Below, in pieces: positions 21,782 through 29,849 of a DNA stretch of 30,254 bases (within the stretch, counting starts at the first letter, position 1; the number at the start of each line of letters is the position of its first letter). The stretch is from assembly GCA_021636625.1 (NCBI GenBank), contig JAJWLX010000041.1:1-30254 (forward strand), in the 5' to 3' direction. The translations under genes were made by a program, and so were the position numbers. Below the pieces are notes generated by a model, which saw only the letters and a list, made by a program, of their open reading frames with translations, searched no databases and was not told the DNA's origin. Origin of the DNA: Prevotella sp. (lineage in GTDB: Bacteria; Bacteroidota; Bacteroidia; Bacteroidales; Bacteroidaceae).

Positions 21782-22032
21782 ACTCTTCACCCTTCACCTT
21801 TTGGGGATAATTTGTTGTGAATTAGAATGTTATGAGGGTGAAGAGTGCTCTTGCCCCTTCACCACCCTTCACCCACTCTTCACCCTTGGAAAATTTTGCT
21901 TTTATGCGAAAAAATTGGAAAAATTAGGCGATGAAGAGTGGGTGAAGGGTGGTGAAGAGTCTGCGTAACTCTTCACCCTCCGAAACTATTGAGTGATAGG
22001 GGTTTATGCCTGAAAGGTGAAGGGTGAAGAGT
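21782..22032. repeat. 251-bp nested palindromic element with 20-bp terminal inverted repeats (MITE-like)
   Basis: Three nested pairs of perfect inverted repeats: outer 20 bp (21782-21801 with 22013-22032, ACTCTTCACCCTTCACCTTT), middle 13 bp (21834-21846 with 21968-21980) and inner 26 bp (21857-21882 with 21932-21957). All arms are built from one theme, TTCACCC/GGGTGAA. The 49-bp centre is AT-rich. There is no coding capacity. It looks like a non-autonomous miniature element or a large repetitive extragenic palindrome, lying between the GH2 gene and the RNase H gene. Confidence 0.85.
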
Positions 22033-22050
22033 GTTTTTGAGATTACGTTT

Positions 22051-22524
22051 TTATCCTTTTCTTCCGAAATCTGCAGGAATCTCGCCCCACTTCTTCGTTT
22101 CCCATTTAAAGATAGGGACGGTGATGGGGTGGGTGCGGAGCCAATTTTCGGCACGGGCGATGATCTGATAGAGCTGCTCGGTTTGAGGAGTACGCTCCAG
22201 TTTGGTCTTGCATTGCTTCTTGTTTACCCAGAGTTGGGCATTCACGCTGTCGCTGTAGATTACCTTGTCGGTAATGCCTTTCTGGGCCATCAGAGCGAGG
22301 GCGTGGACGATGGCGAGGAACTCGCCGATGTTGTTGGTGCCGTGGATAGGACCATAGTGGAAAACCTGTGCACCAGTCTGAAGATCAATGCATTGGTATT
22401 CCATTGGACCGGGATTTCCGGAGCAGGCTGCATCCACAGCCCAGGCGTTCGCCTTCACCTCATTGGGCAAAGGCAAGACTGTATCGTTTCTCCATGAAGG
22501 AGGATTTACGGGCATGTTACTCAT
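22051..22524 (-). CDS. rnhA: Ribonuclease H family protein (RNase HI fold)
   Basis: 157 aa. The four acidic residues of the RNase HI site can be seen: Asp31 in VDAACSGNPGP, Glu68 in NIGEFLAI, Asp92 in IYSDSVNA and Asp152 in EIPADFGR. It degrades RNA in RNA-DNA hybrids. The N-terminus lacks the viroplasmin-like domain found in some Bacteroidota homologues. ATG at 22524 or 22515 could start it. The gene stands alone; its 3' end is 18 bp from the nested palindrome. Confidence 0.88.
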   Translation of the reverse strand: MSNMPVNPPSWRNDTVLPLPNEVKANAWAVDAACSGNPGPMEYQCIDLQTGAQVFHYGPIHGTNNIGEFLAIVHALALMAQKGITDKVIYSDSVNAQLWVNKKQCKTKLERTPQTEQLYQIIARAENWLRTHPITVPIFKWETKKWGEIPADFGRKG

Positions 22525-22609
22525 TTGCGTTTCTTTTATTGGATAAATGATTTGTGTTTTTGCTGAACCACATAACGAGAGTTCAGTTTTTCTGGAATAC
22601 TGACCTATA

Positions 22610-22658
22610 TAAAAAAGAAATGAGCAAGCCCCAAAGTCTGGCTCTGGGGATGCTCATT
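22610..22658 (-). terminator. Intrinsic terminator of argS
   Basis: ATGAGCAAGCCCCA pairs imperfectly with TGGGGATGCTCAT (22620-22658). On the minus strand the stem is followed by TTTCTTTTTT. It lies about 105 bp past the argS stop. Confidence 0.75.
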
Positions 22659-22711
22659 ATTTGTCAATAGTCAATATTCAATTTTTAAATTGTAGGTTAA
22701 TTATATCTTGA

Positions 22712-22746
22712 GAAGTTTTCAGGAGTGCTATACTCCTGATAACTTC
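22712..22746. other. Hairpin just past argS
   Basis: 14-bp arms (22712-22725 with 22733-22746; one mismatch) and a 7-nt loop, without a U-run. It may protect the 3' end of the argS mRNA. Confidence 0.5.
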
Positions 22747-22763
22747 TAATTACCTAAATTTCT

Positions 22764-24584
22764 TTACATTCTTTCAGGAACTTCGATGCCGAGCAGAGCC
22801 ATGCCATTCTTCAGAATCTTGGCAACATTGGCTGCGAGAACCAGACGGGTAATCTTCTCTGCCTCGCTCTCAGCATTCAGGATGCTGTAGTCGTGATAGA
22901 ACTGGTTGAACTCCTTGGTCAGCTCGTAGCAGTAGTTGGCAATGCCACCAGGGTTGTAGTTGTTGCCGGCATCGGCTACGGCTGCAGCGAAGTCGTTCAT
23001 CTTCTGGATGAGGTCAATCTCCTTCTCGTTGATAGGAGCATCAGCGTCCAACTCTGCAGGAATCTCAATGCCCTCGGCAGCAGCCTTACGCATGATGCTG
23101 CGGATACGAGCGTAGGTGTACTGGATGAAAGGACCTGTGTTACCGTTGAAGTCGATACTCTCCTCAGGGTTGAAGAGCATATTCTTGCGGGCATCTACCT
23201 TGAGGATGAAGTACTTCAACGCTCCGAGACCCACGATGCGTGAAATCTCCTGGCGCTCTTCCTCGCTCATGTCCTTGAACTTGCCAAGCTCATCGCTTGT
23301 CTGGCGAGCATCCTTGATCATCTCTGCCATCAGGTCATCTGCATCTACTACGGTTCCCTCGCGGCTCTTCATCTTACCGTTAGGCAGCTCTACCATTCCG
23401 TAAGAGAAGTGAACCAAGTCCTTGCCCCACTTGAAACCGAGACGGTCGAGCAGGATAGAGAGCACCTGGAAGTGGTAGTTCTGCTCATTACCTACTACGT
23501 AAATCATCTTGTCGATAGGGAAGTCCTTGAAGCGGAGATCGGCAGTACCGATGTCCTGAGTCATATAAACAGAAGTACCGTCAGAACGGAGCAGGAGTTT
23601 CTGGTCGAGACCCTCGTTGGTGAGGTCAGCCCAAACAGAGTTGTCATCCTTGCGGAAGAAGAGACCCTTCTCCAATCCTTCTTCTACCTTCTTCTTACCC
23701 TCGAGGTAAGTATTTGACTCATAATATATCTTGTCGAAACTTACACCCATCATCTTGTAAGTCTCATCGAAGCCAGCGTAAACCCAGTTGTTCATCTTCT
23801 GCCAGAGTGCACGAACCTCAGGGTCGTTGTTCTCCCACTTTACGAGCATCTCGTGAGCCTCCTTAATCAGCGGAGCCTCTACCTTAGCTTTCTCTGTGGC
23901 AGCTTCCTCGTCCATGCCATCCTTCATATACTGAGCCTTGAGTTCTGCGATTTCCTCACGATAGTGCTTGTCGAAGGCTACATAGTAGTCGCCGATGAGG
24001 TGGTCGCCCTTCTTGCCGGAAGTTTCAGGAGTTTCGCCATTGCCCCACTTGAGCCAGGCGAGCATAGACTTACAGATGTGGATACCACGGTCGTTAACGA
24101 TGTTTGTCTTGATTACCTTGTTGCCGTTAGCCTCCATAATCTGAGCCAGAGACCAGCCGAGGAGGTTGTTGCGGACGTGACCGAGGTGGAGAGGCTTGTT
24201 GGTGTTAGGAGAAGAGTACTCGATCATGACGAGCGGGCTGTTCTCTGTAACTGGCTTCTCGCCAAACTTAGGGTCAGCGTTGATGGTGTTCAAGAGTCCT
24301 ACCCAAGCGGCAGGAGCGATAGAAAGGTTGAGGAAACCCTTTACCACGTTGAAGTCTGCGATAACATTAGCGCAGTTTTTCTTCAGGTATTCGCCGATTT
24401 CCTGTGCTGTATCCTCAGGCTTTTTCTTTGACATCTTGAGGAATGGGAATACGACGAGGGTAAGGTTACCTTCGAAATTACTCTTGGTCTTCTGCAGGGC
24501 TACCATCTTTTCAGGTACGTCCTGACCATAAAGCTCCTTCACCGCCGCGATGACAGAGCTGATGATTTCGTTTTCTATCTTCAT
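22764..24584 (-). CDS. argS: Arginyl-tRNA synthetase
   Basis: Charges tRNA-Arg. 606 aa from the ATG at 24584 (MKIENEIISSVIAAVKELYG). The N-terminal tRNA-binding (Add-1) domain occupies residues 1-110. The HIGH motif is PLHLGH (131-136) after SSPNTNK. The KMSKS region reads KMKSREGTVVDADDL, as is usual for ArgS. The DALR anticodon-binding domain closes the protein (GGIANYCYELTKEFNQFYHDYSIL). The open frame reaches 24659, but that extension covers the palindromic leader and does not fit the family, so the inner start is preferred. Confidence 0.97.
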   Translation of the reverse strand: MKIENEIISSVIAAVKELYGQDVPEKMVALQKTKSNFEGNLTLVVFPFLKMSKKKPEDTAQEIGEYLKKNCANVIADFNVVKGFLNLSIAPAAWVGLLNTINADPKFGEKPVTENSPLVMIEYSSPNTNKPLHLGHVRNNLLGWSLAQIMEANGNKVIKTNIVNDRGIHICKSMLAWLKWGNGETPETSGKKGDHLIGDYYVAFDKHYREEIAELKAQYMKDGMDEEAATEKAKVEAPLIKEAHEMLVKWENNDPEVRALWQKMNNWVYAGFDETYKMMGVSFDKIYYESNTYLEGKKKVEEGLEKGLFFRKDDNSVWADLTNEGLDQKLLLRSDGTSVYMTQDIGTADLRFKDFPIDKMIYVVGNEQNYHFQVLSILLDRLGFKWGKDLVHFSYGMVELPNGKMKSREGTVVDADDLMAEMIKDARQTSDELGKFKDMSEEERQEISRIVGLGALKYFILKVDARKNMLFNPEESIDFNGNTGPFIQYTYARIRSIMRKAAAEGIEIPAELDADAPINEKEIDLIQKMNDFAAAVADAGNNYNPGGIANYCYELTKEFNQFYHDYSILNAESEAEKITRLVLAANVAKILKNGMALLGIEVPERM

Positions 24585-24597
24585 TATCTTTATATCT

Positions 24598-24668
24598 TTT
24601 TTTACCGGTAAAAAATCTTTTTCTTTATTCAAATGCCTGTTAAGTGAGGGGGCTTGCAAGTACCCCCT
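24598..24668 (-). promoter_or_regulatory. argS leader with two palindromes
   Basis: TTTTTTACCGGTAAAAAA (24598-24615) is a perfect 18-bp palindrome 13 bp before the argS ATG. AGGGGG-CTTGCAAG-TACCCCCT (24647-24668) can form a GC-rich hairpin in the leader RNA. Both lie between the argS promoter and its start codon. Confidence 0.5.
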
Positions 24669-24683
24669 TTTACTTAAGCGCCT

Positions 24684-24716
24684 GCAAAATTACAAATAAT
24701 AATTGGAATGAGCAAA
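24684..24716 (-). promoter_or_regulatory. Promoter of argS
   Basis: On the minus strand TTTG (24713-24716), a 20-bp spacer and TAATTTTGC (24684-24692) match the consensus. The leader is about 90 nt. Confidence 0.75.
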
Positions 24717-24733
24717 GAAAAACGATGTTTTCT

Positions 24734-24925
24734 TTATCCTTCAAGGATAATATCGGCCACGTCCTGTGGAGAGTTCCATAAGATGCCGTCCTGCAATTCA
24801 TCGTCGGTAAAACCATTGAGAGCCTCCTGTGCTTCCTTCGGTGTAATTGCTGGAGTACCATCCTCATTCTTTGCTTCGAGCAAAGCCTGCAAGACCTCTG
24901 CTCTGTATTCTTCAATTGTCATCAT
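24734..24925 (-). CDS. 63-aa acidic hypothetical protein
   Basis: The product begins MMTIEEYRAEVLQALLEAKN and ends QDGILWNSPQDVADIILEG. It is acidic, soluble and helical, with a Pro-containing turn (TPAITPKEA) and no signal or membrane segment. A promoter of the TTGG-N19-TACCTTTG form stands 37 nt upstream and the argS promoter follows the stop, so it is transcribed on its own. Composition and promoter suggest a real gene. I do not recognise its family. Confidence 0.75.
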   Translation of the reverse strand: MMTIEEYRAEVLQALLEAKNEDGTPAITPKEAQEALNGFTDDELQDGILWNSPQDVADIILEG

Positions 24926-24961
24926 GTATTTAATGTCGTTACGTTGTTTATTTTATGGTGA

Positions 24962-24992
24962 CAAAGGTAATGTTTTTTTTCGAAAGCACCAA
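24962..24992 (-). promoter_or_regulatory. Promoter of the 63-aa protein gene
   Basis: TTGG (24989-24992), 19-bp spacer, TACCTTTG (24962-24969) on the minus strand; the same pattern is seen before the permease gene at 26677-26708. Confidence 0.6.
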
Positions 24993-25076
24993 GCTTTTCT
25001 GTCATTTTCTTTTCTTGACAACTTAAAATTATGATAATTTTAATGTAGATGAAACCGGGAAACTGCGAAATTGATG

Positions 25077-25952
25077 TCAATCTTTTTGTTTTTCCAGGTA
25101 GAATGTTACATGGTAGCCGGAGATGGAAGTGTCGGCAAGTCCCAGTTCGATGTTCTGCATCATCAGCATCTGGCGGGAGAGGGAAAGTCCGATACCGGTG
25201 CCGGATGATTTGGTGGTAAAGAATGGGATGAAGATTTCCCGTGCCACATCGGCAGGGATGGGGGCACCATTGTTGCTGAACAGCAGGACAGGACGCTCGT
25301 TTTGGCTCATGCGGACGTCGATGTCGGTGGCGTGGGCTTCGATGGCATTCTTGGTAAGATTGATGAATACCTGGCGCAGCATGTTGCGGTCGGCCTCCAG
25401 CGTGACATTCTGGGGGAGGAAAATGTGCCAATTGAGGTCGGGATAGAGCGCCTTGATGCTCTCCAGGAAAGAGGCGAGCGGGAGGGGTTCTACGACGGGA
25501 GCCTGAAGCTGAGTGAGTTTGCGGTAACTATCTACAAAGTTGGTGAGCGACTTGCTGGTGTCGTGAATCGCCTGAATGCCTTCCTCGTATTCGCTTCCCT
25601 TGATTTGTGGGCTGCTGAGGTAAGCCTGGCAGATGCTGGAGATGGGAGCCGTAGCGTTCATGATTTCGTGGGTAAGCACACGGGTCAGCTTTTGCCATGA
25701 TTCCACTTCGTGTCTGGCTACGAGGCGGGCAATGTCGCCCTGCATGTCGTTGAGTGCCTGCTGCAAGGCTCTTTCGCCTGGCAGCAAACCCGAAGTGGGG
25801 AGGCGGAAGGCGTAATCGCCATTTCTTACAGCCTCACGCATCAGGAAGGCACGCGCCTTCAGCCTTTGCTGATGGCGAAAGAACAGATAGATGAGGCCGC
25901 CCAGGATGAGGCAGATTCCACCTATTAAATATATAAGTTTAATTATAACCAT
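25077..25952 (-). CDS. Sensor histidine kinase
   Basis: 291 aa. One membrane helix (3-25) is followed by a short cytosolic linker with no large sensor domain, then the dimerisation helix with His95 in RVLTHEIMNATAPI and the HATPase domain: N box NLTKNAIEAH (198-207), NNGAPIPADVAREIFIPFFTTK, and G box SSGTGIGLSLS (249-259). It should autophosphorylate on His95 and pass phosphate to the response regulator encoded upstream. With almost no periplasmic part it probably senses within the membrane or through a partner such as the divergent permease, as in BceS-like intramembrane kinases (analogy only). The RR stop is 75 bp before its start. Confidence 0.9.
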   Translation of the reverse strand: MVIIKLIYLIGGICLILGGLIYLFFRHQQRLKARAFLMREAVRNGDYAFRLPTSGLLPGERALQQALNDMQGDIARLVARHEVESWQKLTRVLTHEIMNATAPISSICQAYLSSPQIKGSEYEEGIQAIHDTSKSLTNFVDSYRKLTQLQAPVVEPLPLASFLESIKALYPDLNWHIFLPQNVTLEADRNMLRQVFINLTKNAIEAHATDIDVRMSQNERPVLLFSNNGAPIPADVAREIFIPFFTTKSSGTGIGLSLSRQMLMMQNIELGLADTSISGYHVTFYLEKQKD

Positions 25953-25977
25953 AAAATAGCTCTAATACATTTGTCTC

Positions 25978-26015
25978 TTAACTTCCCCCTAACTTCTCTT
26001 AACTTCTTTAACTTC
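25978..26015 (-). repeat. Four GAAGTTAA octamers at about 10-bp pitch between RR and HK genes
   Basis: TTAACTTC (one copy CTAACTTC) starts at 25978, 25989, 25999 and 26008 on the + strand. They lie in the 75-bp RR-HK gap, 25-60 nt before the kinase ATG. Confidence 0.6.
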
Positions 26016-26027
26016 CCTTTCCAAAAG

Positions 26028-26546
26028 TCATCTCTTCAGTTTTGCATAGAGGGTTTGTCGGGTAATTCCGAGCATTTCGGCTGCACGCGAGATGTTGCCG
26101 TGGCATTTATCCACGACCTTCCGGATGTAATCGTTCTCGAAATTTTCCAAGGTTGCCACTTCCGTGTTGTTGTCGATGGCATCCTTGAGCACCCTTATCA
26201 GTTCGTCATTATCCCATGGCTTGGTGACGAAATCGGCGGCTCCGCTTTTCAATCCCTTGATGGCTAGCTGCACGTCGGCAAAGGCGGTGATGAGTACCAC
26301 GGGGATGTGGGCGTGGAGCCGGCGAAAGGTACGGAGCCAGAGTAAACCGTCCTGACCGCTGTTTACGCCAAGCGAGAAGTTCATGTCGAGTAGGATGAGA
26401 TCTACCTGCTCCTGTTGCAGCAACGTGGGGGCGGTATCGGGGCGAGACAGGGTGAGAATCCGTTCGAACGTATTGCCCAGACAGATCTTCAGCGCCGTGA
26501 GTATCGACGGATTATCGTCGATGACAAGAAGGGTTCCATATTTCAT
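26028..26546 (-). CDS. Response regulator: receiver plus Fis-type helix-turn-helix, no AAA+ domain
   Basis: 172 aa from the ATG at 26546. The receiver domain (4-118) has Asp10-Asp11, phospho-acceptor Asp54 (LILLDMN), the LITAF threonine and TKPW lysine. The C-terminal segment (about 137-172) NDYIRKVVDKCHGNISRAAEMLGITRQTLYAKLKR is a Fis/NtrC-type DNA-binding domain. The central sigma-54 ATPase domain of NtrC proteins is absent, as in ActR/PrrA-type regulators, so it cannot open sigma-54 complexes by itself. The open frame continues to 26651, but a promoter (26564-26595) lies within that extension. Two 17-bp palindromes (26611-26650) in the gap to the permease gene are the likely binding sites. 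Confidence 0.9.
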   Translation of the reverse strand: MKYGTLLVIDDNPSILTALKICLGNTFERILTLSRPDTAPTLLQQEQVDLILLDMNFSLGVNSGQDGLLWLRTFRRLHAHIPVVLITAFADVQLAIKGLKSGAADFVTKPWDNDELIRVLKDAIDNNTEVATLENFENDYIRKVVDKCHGNISRAAEMLGITRQTLYAKLKR

Positions 26547-26563
26547 ATTTTCTTTTTTTGTTT

Positions 26564-26595
26564 GCAAAAGTACGCTTTTTTTCCGAAACGGCAAA
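26564..26595 (-). promoter_or_regulatory. Promoter of the response-regulator gene
   Basis: TTTG (26592-26595), 19-bp spacer, TACTTTTGC (26564-26572) on the minus strand. The leader is about 25 nt. Confidence 0.7.
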
Positions 26596-26610
26596 CAAAA
26601 ACGGGATTGT

Positions 26611-26650
26611 TGTGTGATAATCATACAATAGAGTGTATGAATTTCATACA
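26611..26650. promoter_or_regulatory. Paired 17-bp palindromic operators, TGTRTGA-N3-TCATACA
   Basis: Site 1 TGTGTGA-TAA-TCATACA (26611-26627) and site 2 TGTATGA-ATT-TCATACA (26634-26650) are spaced 23 bp start to start. Site 2 has perfect 7-bp arms; site 1 has one mismatch. They lie between the divergent promoters of the regulator and the permease genes. Confidence 0.7.
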
Positions 26651-26676
26651 ATCCGCCTTTCGGGTTGCCGGAATCC

Positions 26677-26708
26677 TTGGCAGAAAACGGGAGAAGCCGT
26701 ACCTTTGC
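26677..26708 (+). promoter_or_regulatory. Promoter of the permease operon
   Basis: TTGG (26677-26680), 19-bp spacer, TACCTTTGC (26700-26708). The start point would be near 26715, giving a leader of about 70 nt to the ATG at 26785. Confidence 0.65.
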
Positions 26709-26784
26709 AGCAGCTAACGAAAACAGGGAGATGGTATTCTTCCTTTATCGTTTGATTTTAGTGAAACAAAAAATAAATGAGTAT

Positions 26785-29127
26785 ATGATGAAAAGTTATG
26801 TGAAATTCTTATCACGCAACAAGCTTTATGCCACCATAGAGGCCTTGGGTCTCTCGGTGGCACTGGCTTTTGTGCTGATTCTCGTTTCCTACGCTACTGC
26901 AGAGTATCGTGTGGGAACGAATCAGAAACTGGCGAAGGAGCTCTATGTTGCAGGTTCCGGCGATTATCTCGGAATGACCTGGGGCATAGCCAAGGAGTTC
27001 TTTCCTTCCATCCCAGAAATCAAGGGATGGACAAGATTTGGTGAATATTATGCTCCGCAGGGAGCCATGATAGATGGACAGTATTATGAGGCAAAATATC
27101 TGGCTATCGACCCGAACTTTTCCCAGTTTATGGGTTACAAATGCCGTGGTTGTGCGCCAGATCATCTCCTTTCGGATGCTCATCAGGCAATGGTTTCGGA
27201 ATCTTTTGCCAAGAAAGCCTTCGGCAACGCCAATCCTATCGGCCGTACCATCCAATGCGGTAAGCTGCAACTCAAGGTGGTGGGAATCATGGAGGATTTC
27301 GACCGTGAGGACCTTCTTAACCCATACGATATTTTCGTGTCGATGAAACTGATAGAAGCTGAGGCTCAGCCGATGGATCAGTTTGGCTCCTGTACTACGG
27401 TGGCGCGACTGGCAAAGGAAGCCGACCCCGAAAAGGTGAGACAGACCTTGCTCGGCAAATACATAAACTACTGGAAGGAGTGGAAAAAGGAATCAGGTGG
27501 AGCCGACTTCATGTGGGGCTGCCAGTTTGTGAGATGGGACCAGATTCATTTTGCGGATGATGATGTCGAGATTTTCAAGCATGGAAATCGTTCTCTCGTG
27601 AATATCCTCCTGGTCGTGGCGCTGGTTCTGCTGCTTTCTGCCTTGTTCAACTACATCAATCTTACGGTGGCTCAGATTGGCAACCGTGCGAAGGAGATGG
27701 CTACCCGAAGACTGCTGGGCGAATCGGTAGGGGGCGTGATGCTGCGCTATCTCAAGGAGTCGGCGCTCTTCACGGCAGTCTGCTTCCTGCTGGGCTTGTT
27801 GATTTCCTGGGCATTCATCCCGTTGTTCAATTCTATGTTGGATACGAAAATCGACCTGTTCCATTCCTTCGACCTTCTGTGGTTCCTGCCGTTGGCTTAC
27901 GTCATCATCTCCATCTTTGCGGGAATCCTTCCTGCCATCGTGGTTTCCCGTTTCAATCCGATAGATGTGGTGAAGGGAACCATCCGCATGCGCAGCAAGA
28001 TGTGGTTCAGCAAGATATTTATCGTAGCCCAGAGCGTCATCAGTATCACGCTGGTAGTGATGGCGATAACGATGATGCTCCAGATGAAGCATCTTGGCGA
28101 TTTGCCGTTGGGTTATCAGACGAAGGATATTGTTTCCATCATTTCTTCCTTGGATGGTTCGCCGGAGAAGATGTCTATTCTCAAAAACCGTCTGAAAGCG
28201 CTTCCAGAGGTGGAAGAGGCAACTTACGGCAACGCCAATCCTATCAGAAGCTGGGGAAATGGTGTGCATGATGACAATGAAAAACTGATAGGAATGCTCC
28301 GTATATTCATGGTAGATTCCACGGCGATGAAGATGCTGGGAGTCAGGGTGATTGAGCAGTATTGCGAGCCAGCCTATGGAAAGATTTGGGTAACGGAAGA
28401 TGCGAAGCGTGCCTATGGCGTTTCTGTCCACAAGCCTTGGTTCGGAATGAGAATGAAGGATGGAAAGCATGAATACGAGGTGTGTGGCGTGATTGCCGAT
28501 TACCATAGTGGAGATGCGCTGAGCGAGAATGAAAAAACGGAGCATAATGCCATTGGAGTCATTACCCCGCAGCAGCGTGGATGGACAGTTCTGGTGAAAA
28601 CCCGTGGCGATCATGCCCAGGCGCTGCAGGCGATCCGGAATACCTGCAAGCAGGTGGCTAAGGAACTGATGGGCGTTCCTGCGGAAATGCAGGTAGAGTA
28701 TATGGATGATACTTTGAAGAATAACCTCAAGGACAAGCATAATATGATGGTGCTCATCATCACCTTCATGAGCATCTCTATCCTGATTTCTGCCTTGGGG
28801 CTCTTCGGAATGTCGGTTTATTACGGCAACCAGCAGAAGCGCCAGATTGCCCTGCGCAAGGTGATGGGGGCTTCGATTGGGGATGCGGCTTGGCAACTGG
28901 CTAAGAGATTCCTCGTCAGTTCGCTGGTGGCTGTGGTCATCGCCATCCCTATCTGCGTGAAGCTGATGCAGACTTATCTTATGGATTTCGTCCATCGCAT
29001 CTCCTTCCCTTGGTGGGTGTTGCTGGCTGGCGCCGTCTTTACCTTATTGATAGCCTTTGTTTCGGTTATCGGCTGCACCCTGCGTACGGCGATGTCGAAT
29101 CCGATAGACAGCATCAAGGCTGAATAA
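26785..29127 (+). CDS. ABC transporter permease, FtsX/MacB-like, duplicated form
   Basis: 780 aa from ATG 26785 (MMKSYVKFLSRNKLYATIEA); upstream codons to 26665 contain the promoter and are excluded. Topology: N-terminal helix (about 16-35), a periplasmic MacB_PCD-like domain, three FtsX-domain helices (near 272-295, 325-350, 370-395), a second half with one helix (about 412-435) and periplasmic domain, and a final three-helix FtsX domain (near 655-680, 710-730, 745-770). The QKRQIALRKVMGAS cytosolic helix before the last domain is typical. MacB-type permeases do not transport through the membrane but drive a periplasmic partner such as TolC. The ATPase follows 31 bp later. Confidence 0.92.
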   Translation: MMKSYVKFLSRNKLYATIEALGLSVALAFVLILVSYATAEYRVGTNQKLAKELYVAGSGDYLGMTWGIAKEFFPSIPEIKGWTRFGEYYAPQGAMIDGQYYEAKYLAIDPNFSQFMGYKCRGCAPDHLLSDAHQAMVSESFAKKAFGNANPIGRTIQCGKLQLKVVGIMEDFDREDLLNPYDIFVSMKLIEAEAQPMDQFGSCTTVARLAKEADPEKVRQTLLGKYINYWKEWKKESGGADFMWGCQFVRWDQIHFADDDVEIFKHGNRSLVNILLVVALVLLLSALFNYINLTVAQIGNRAKEMATRRLLGESVGGVMLRYLKESALFTAVCFLLGLLISWAFIPLFNSMLDTKIDLFHSFDLLWFLPLAYVIISIFAGILPAIVVSRFNPIDVVKGTIRMRSKMWFSKIFIVAQSVISITLVVMAITMMLQMKHLGDLPLGYQTKDIVSIISSLDGSPEKMSILKNRLKALPEVEEATYGNANPIRSWGNGVHDDNEKLIGMLRIFMVDSTAMKMLGVRVIEQYCEPAYGKIWVTEDAKRAYGVSVHKPWFGMRMKDGKHEYEVCGVIADYHSGDALSENEKTEHNAIGVITPQQRGWTVLVKTRGDHAQALQAIRNTCKQVAKELMGVPAEMQVEYMDDTLKNNLKDKHNMMVLIITFMSISILISALGLFGMSVYYGNQQKRQIALRKVMGASIGDAAWQLAKRFLVSSLVAVVIAIPICVKLMQTYLMDFVHRISFPWWVLLAGAVFTLLIAFVSVIGCTLRTAMSNPIDSIKAE

Positions 29128-29158
29128 TGAGTCATAAACTTTAAAAAGATTTCTAACG

Positions 29159-29839
29159 ATGATACGAACAGAGAATTTAACTAGAATATTCCGCACGGAA
29201 GAGGTGGAAACCATCGCCCTGAACGGCGTGAACATAGAAGTAGAAGATGGTGAGTTTATCGCCATCATGGGTCCTTCGGGATGCGGCAAGTCAACCTTGC
29301 TGAACATCCTGGGCTTACTGGATAGTCCTACGGAGGGCAAGTATTGGTTGAATAATGAGGAAGTGGGCCATCTGAAGGAGCGTGAGCGCACCGCCTATCG
29401 CAAGGGTCGCATCGGCTTCGTGTTCCAGAACTTCAACCTTATCGACGAACTTACCGTTGAGGAGAATGTGGATTTACAGCTGAAATACCTCGGAGTGGGA
29501 AAGGCGGAGCGCAAGGAGCGTGTGCTCGAAATTCTGAGAAAGGTGAAGCTGAGCCATCGTGCCAAGCATTATCCTCATCAGCTTTCGGGCGGTCAGCAGC
29601 AGAGGGTTGCCATCGCCCGTGCCGTGGTGGGCAAGCCTAGCATCATCCTTGCCGATGAGCCTACGGGTAACCTCGATTCCAAGAATGGTATGGAGGTGAT
29701 GCAGTTGCTCAGCGAGCTGAACGAGGAGGGAACCACCATCGTGATGGTGACGCACTCCAAGCACGATGCTACCTACGCCAGTCGCATCATCAATCTGTTT
29801 GATGGACAAGTGGTGGATGCGATGAATGATCAGCTTTAA
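29159..29839 (+). CDS. ABC transporter ATP-binding protein, MacB/LolD type
   Basis: 226 aa, a complete single nucleotide-binding domain: Walker A GPSGCGKST (38-46), Q-loop VFQNFNLI, signature LSGGQQQR (142-149), Walker B IILADEPTGNLDS with catalytic Glu167, and H-loop VTHSKHD. The layout is that of LolD/MacB/FtsE-type ATPases. It powers the FtsX-like permease upstream; both should be co-transcribed. With the TolC family gene after it, this looks like a three-part export or envelope-stress system under the adjacent two-component pair. Cargo unknown; peptide, macrolide or lipid export are all possible. Confidence 0.95.
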   Translation: MIRTENLTRIFRTEEVETIALNGVNIEVEDGEFIAIMGPSGCGKSTLLNILGLLDSPTEGKYWLNNEEVGHLKERERTAYRKGRIGFVFQNFNLIDELTVEENVDLQLKYLGVGKAERKERVLEILRKVKLSHRAKHYPHQLSGGQQQRVAIARAVVGKPSIILADEPTGNLDSKNGMEVMQLLSELNEEGTTIVMVTHSKHDATYASRIINLFDGQVVDAMNDQL

Positions 29840-29849
29840 GCTTTGGTTT

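Noticed and set aside
24922..25431. 169-codon minus-strand frame overlapping the histidine kinase gene
   Set aside because: Out-of-frame shadow of the kinase domain with His/Arg/Pro-rich composition.
27493..28995. 500-codon minus-strand frame opposite the permease gene
   Set aside because: His/Gln/Arg-rich composition typical of an antisense shadow; the + strand permease has clear topology and promoter.
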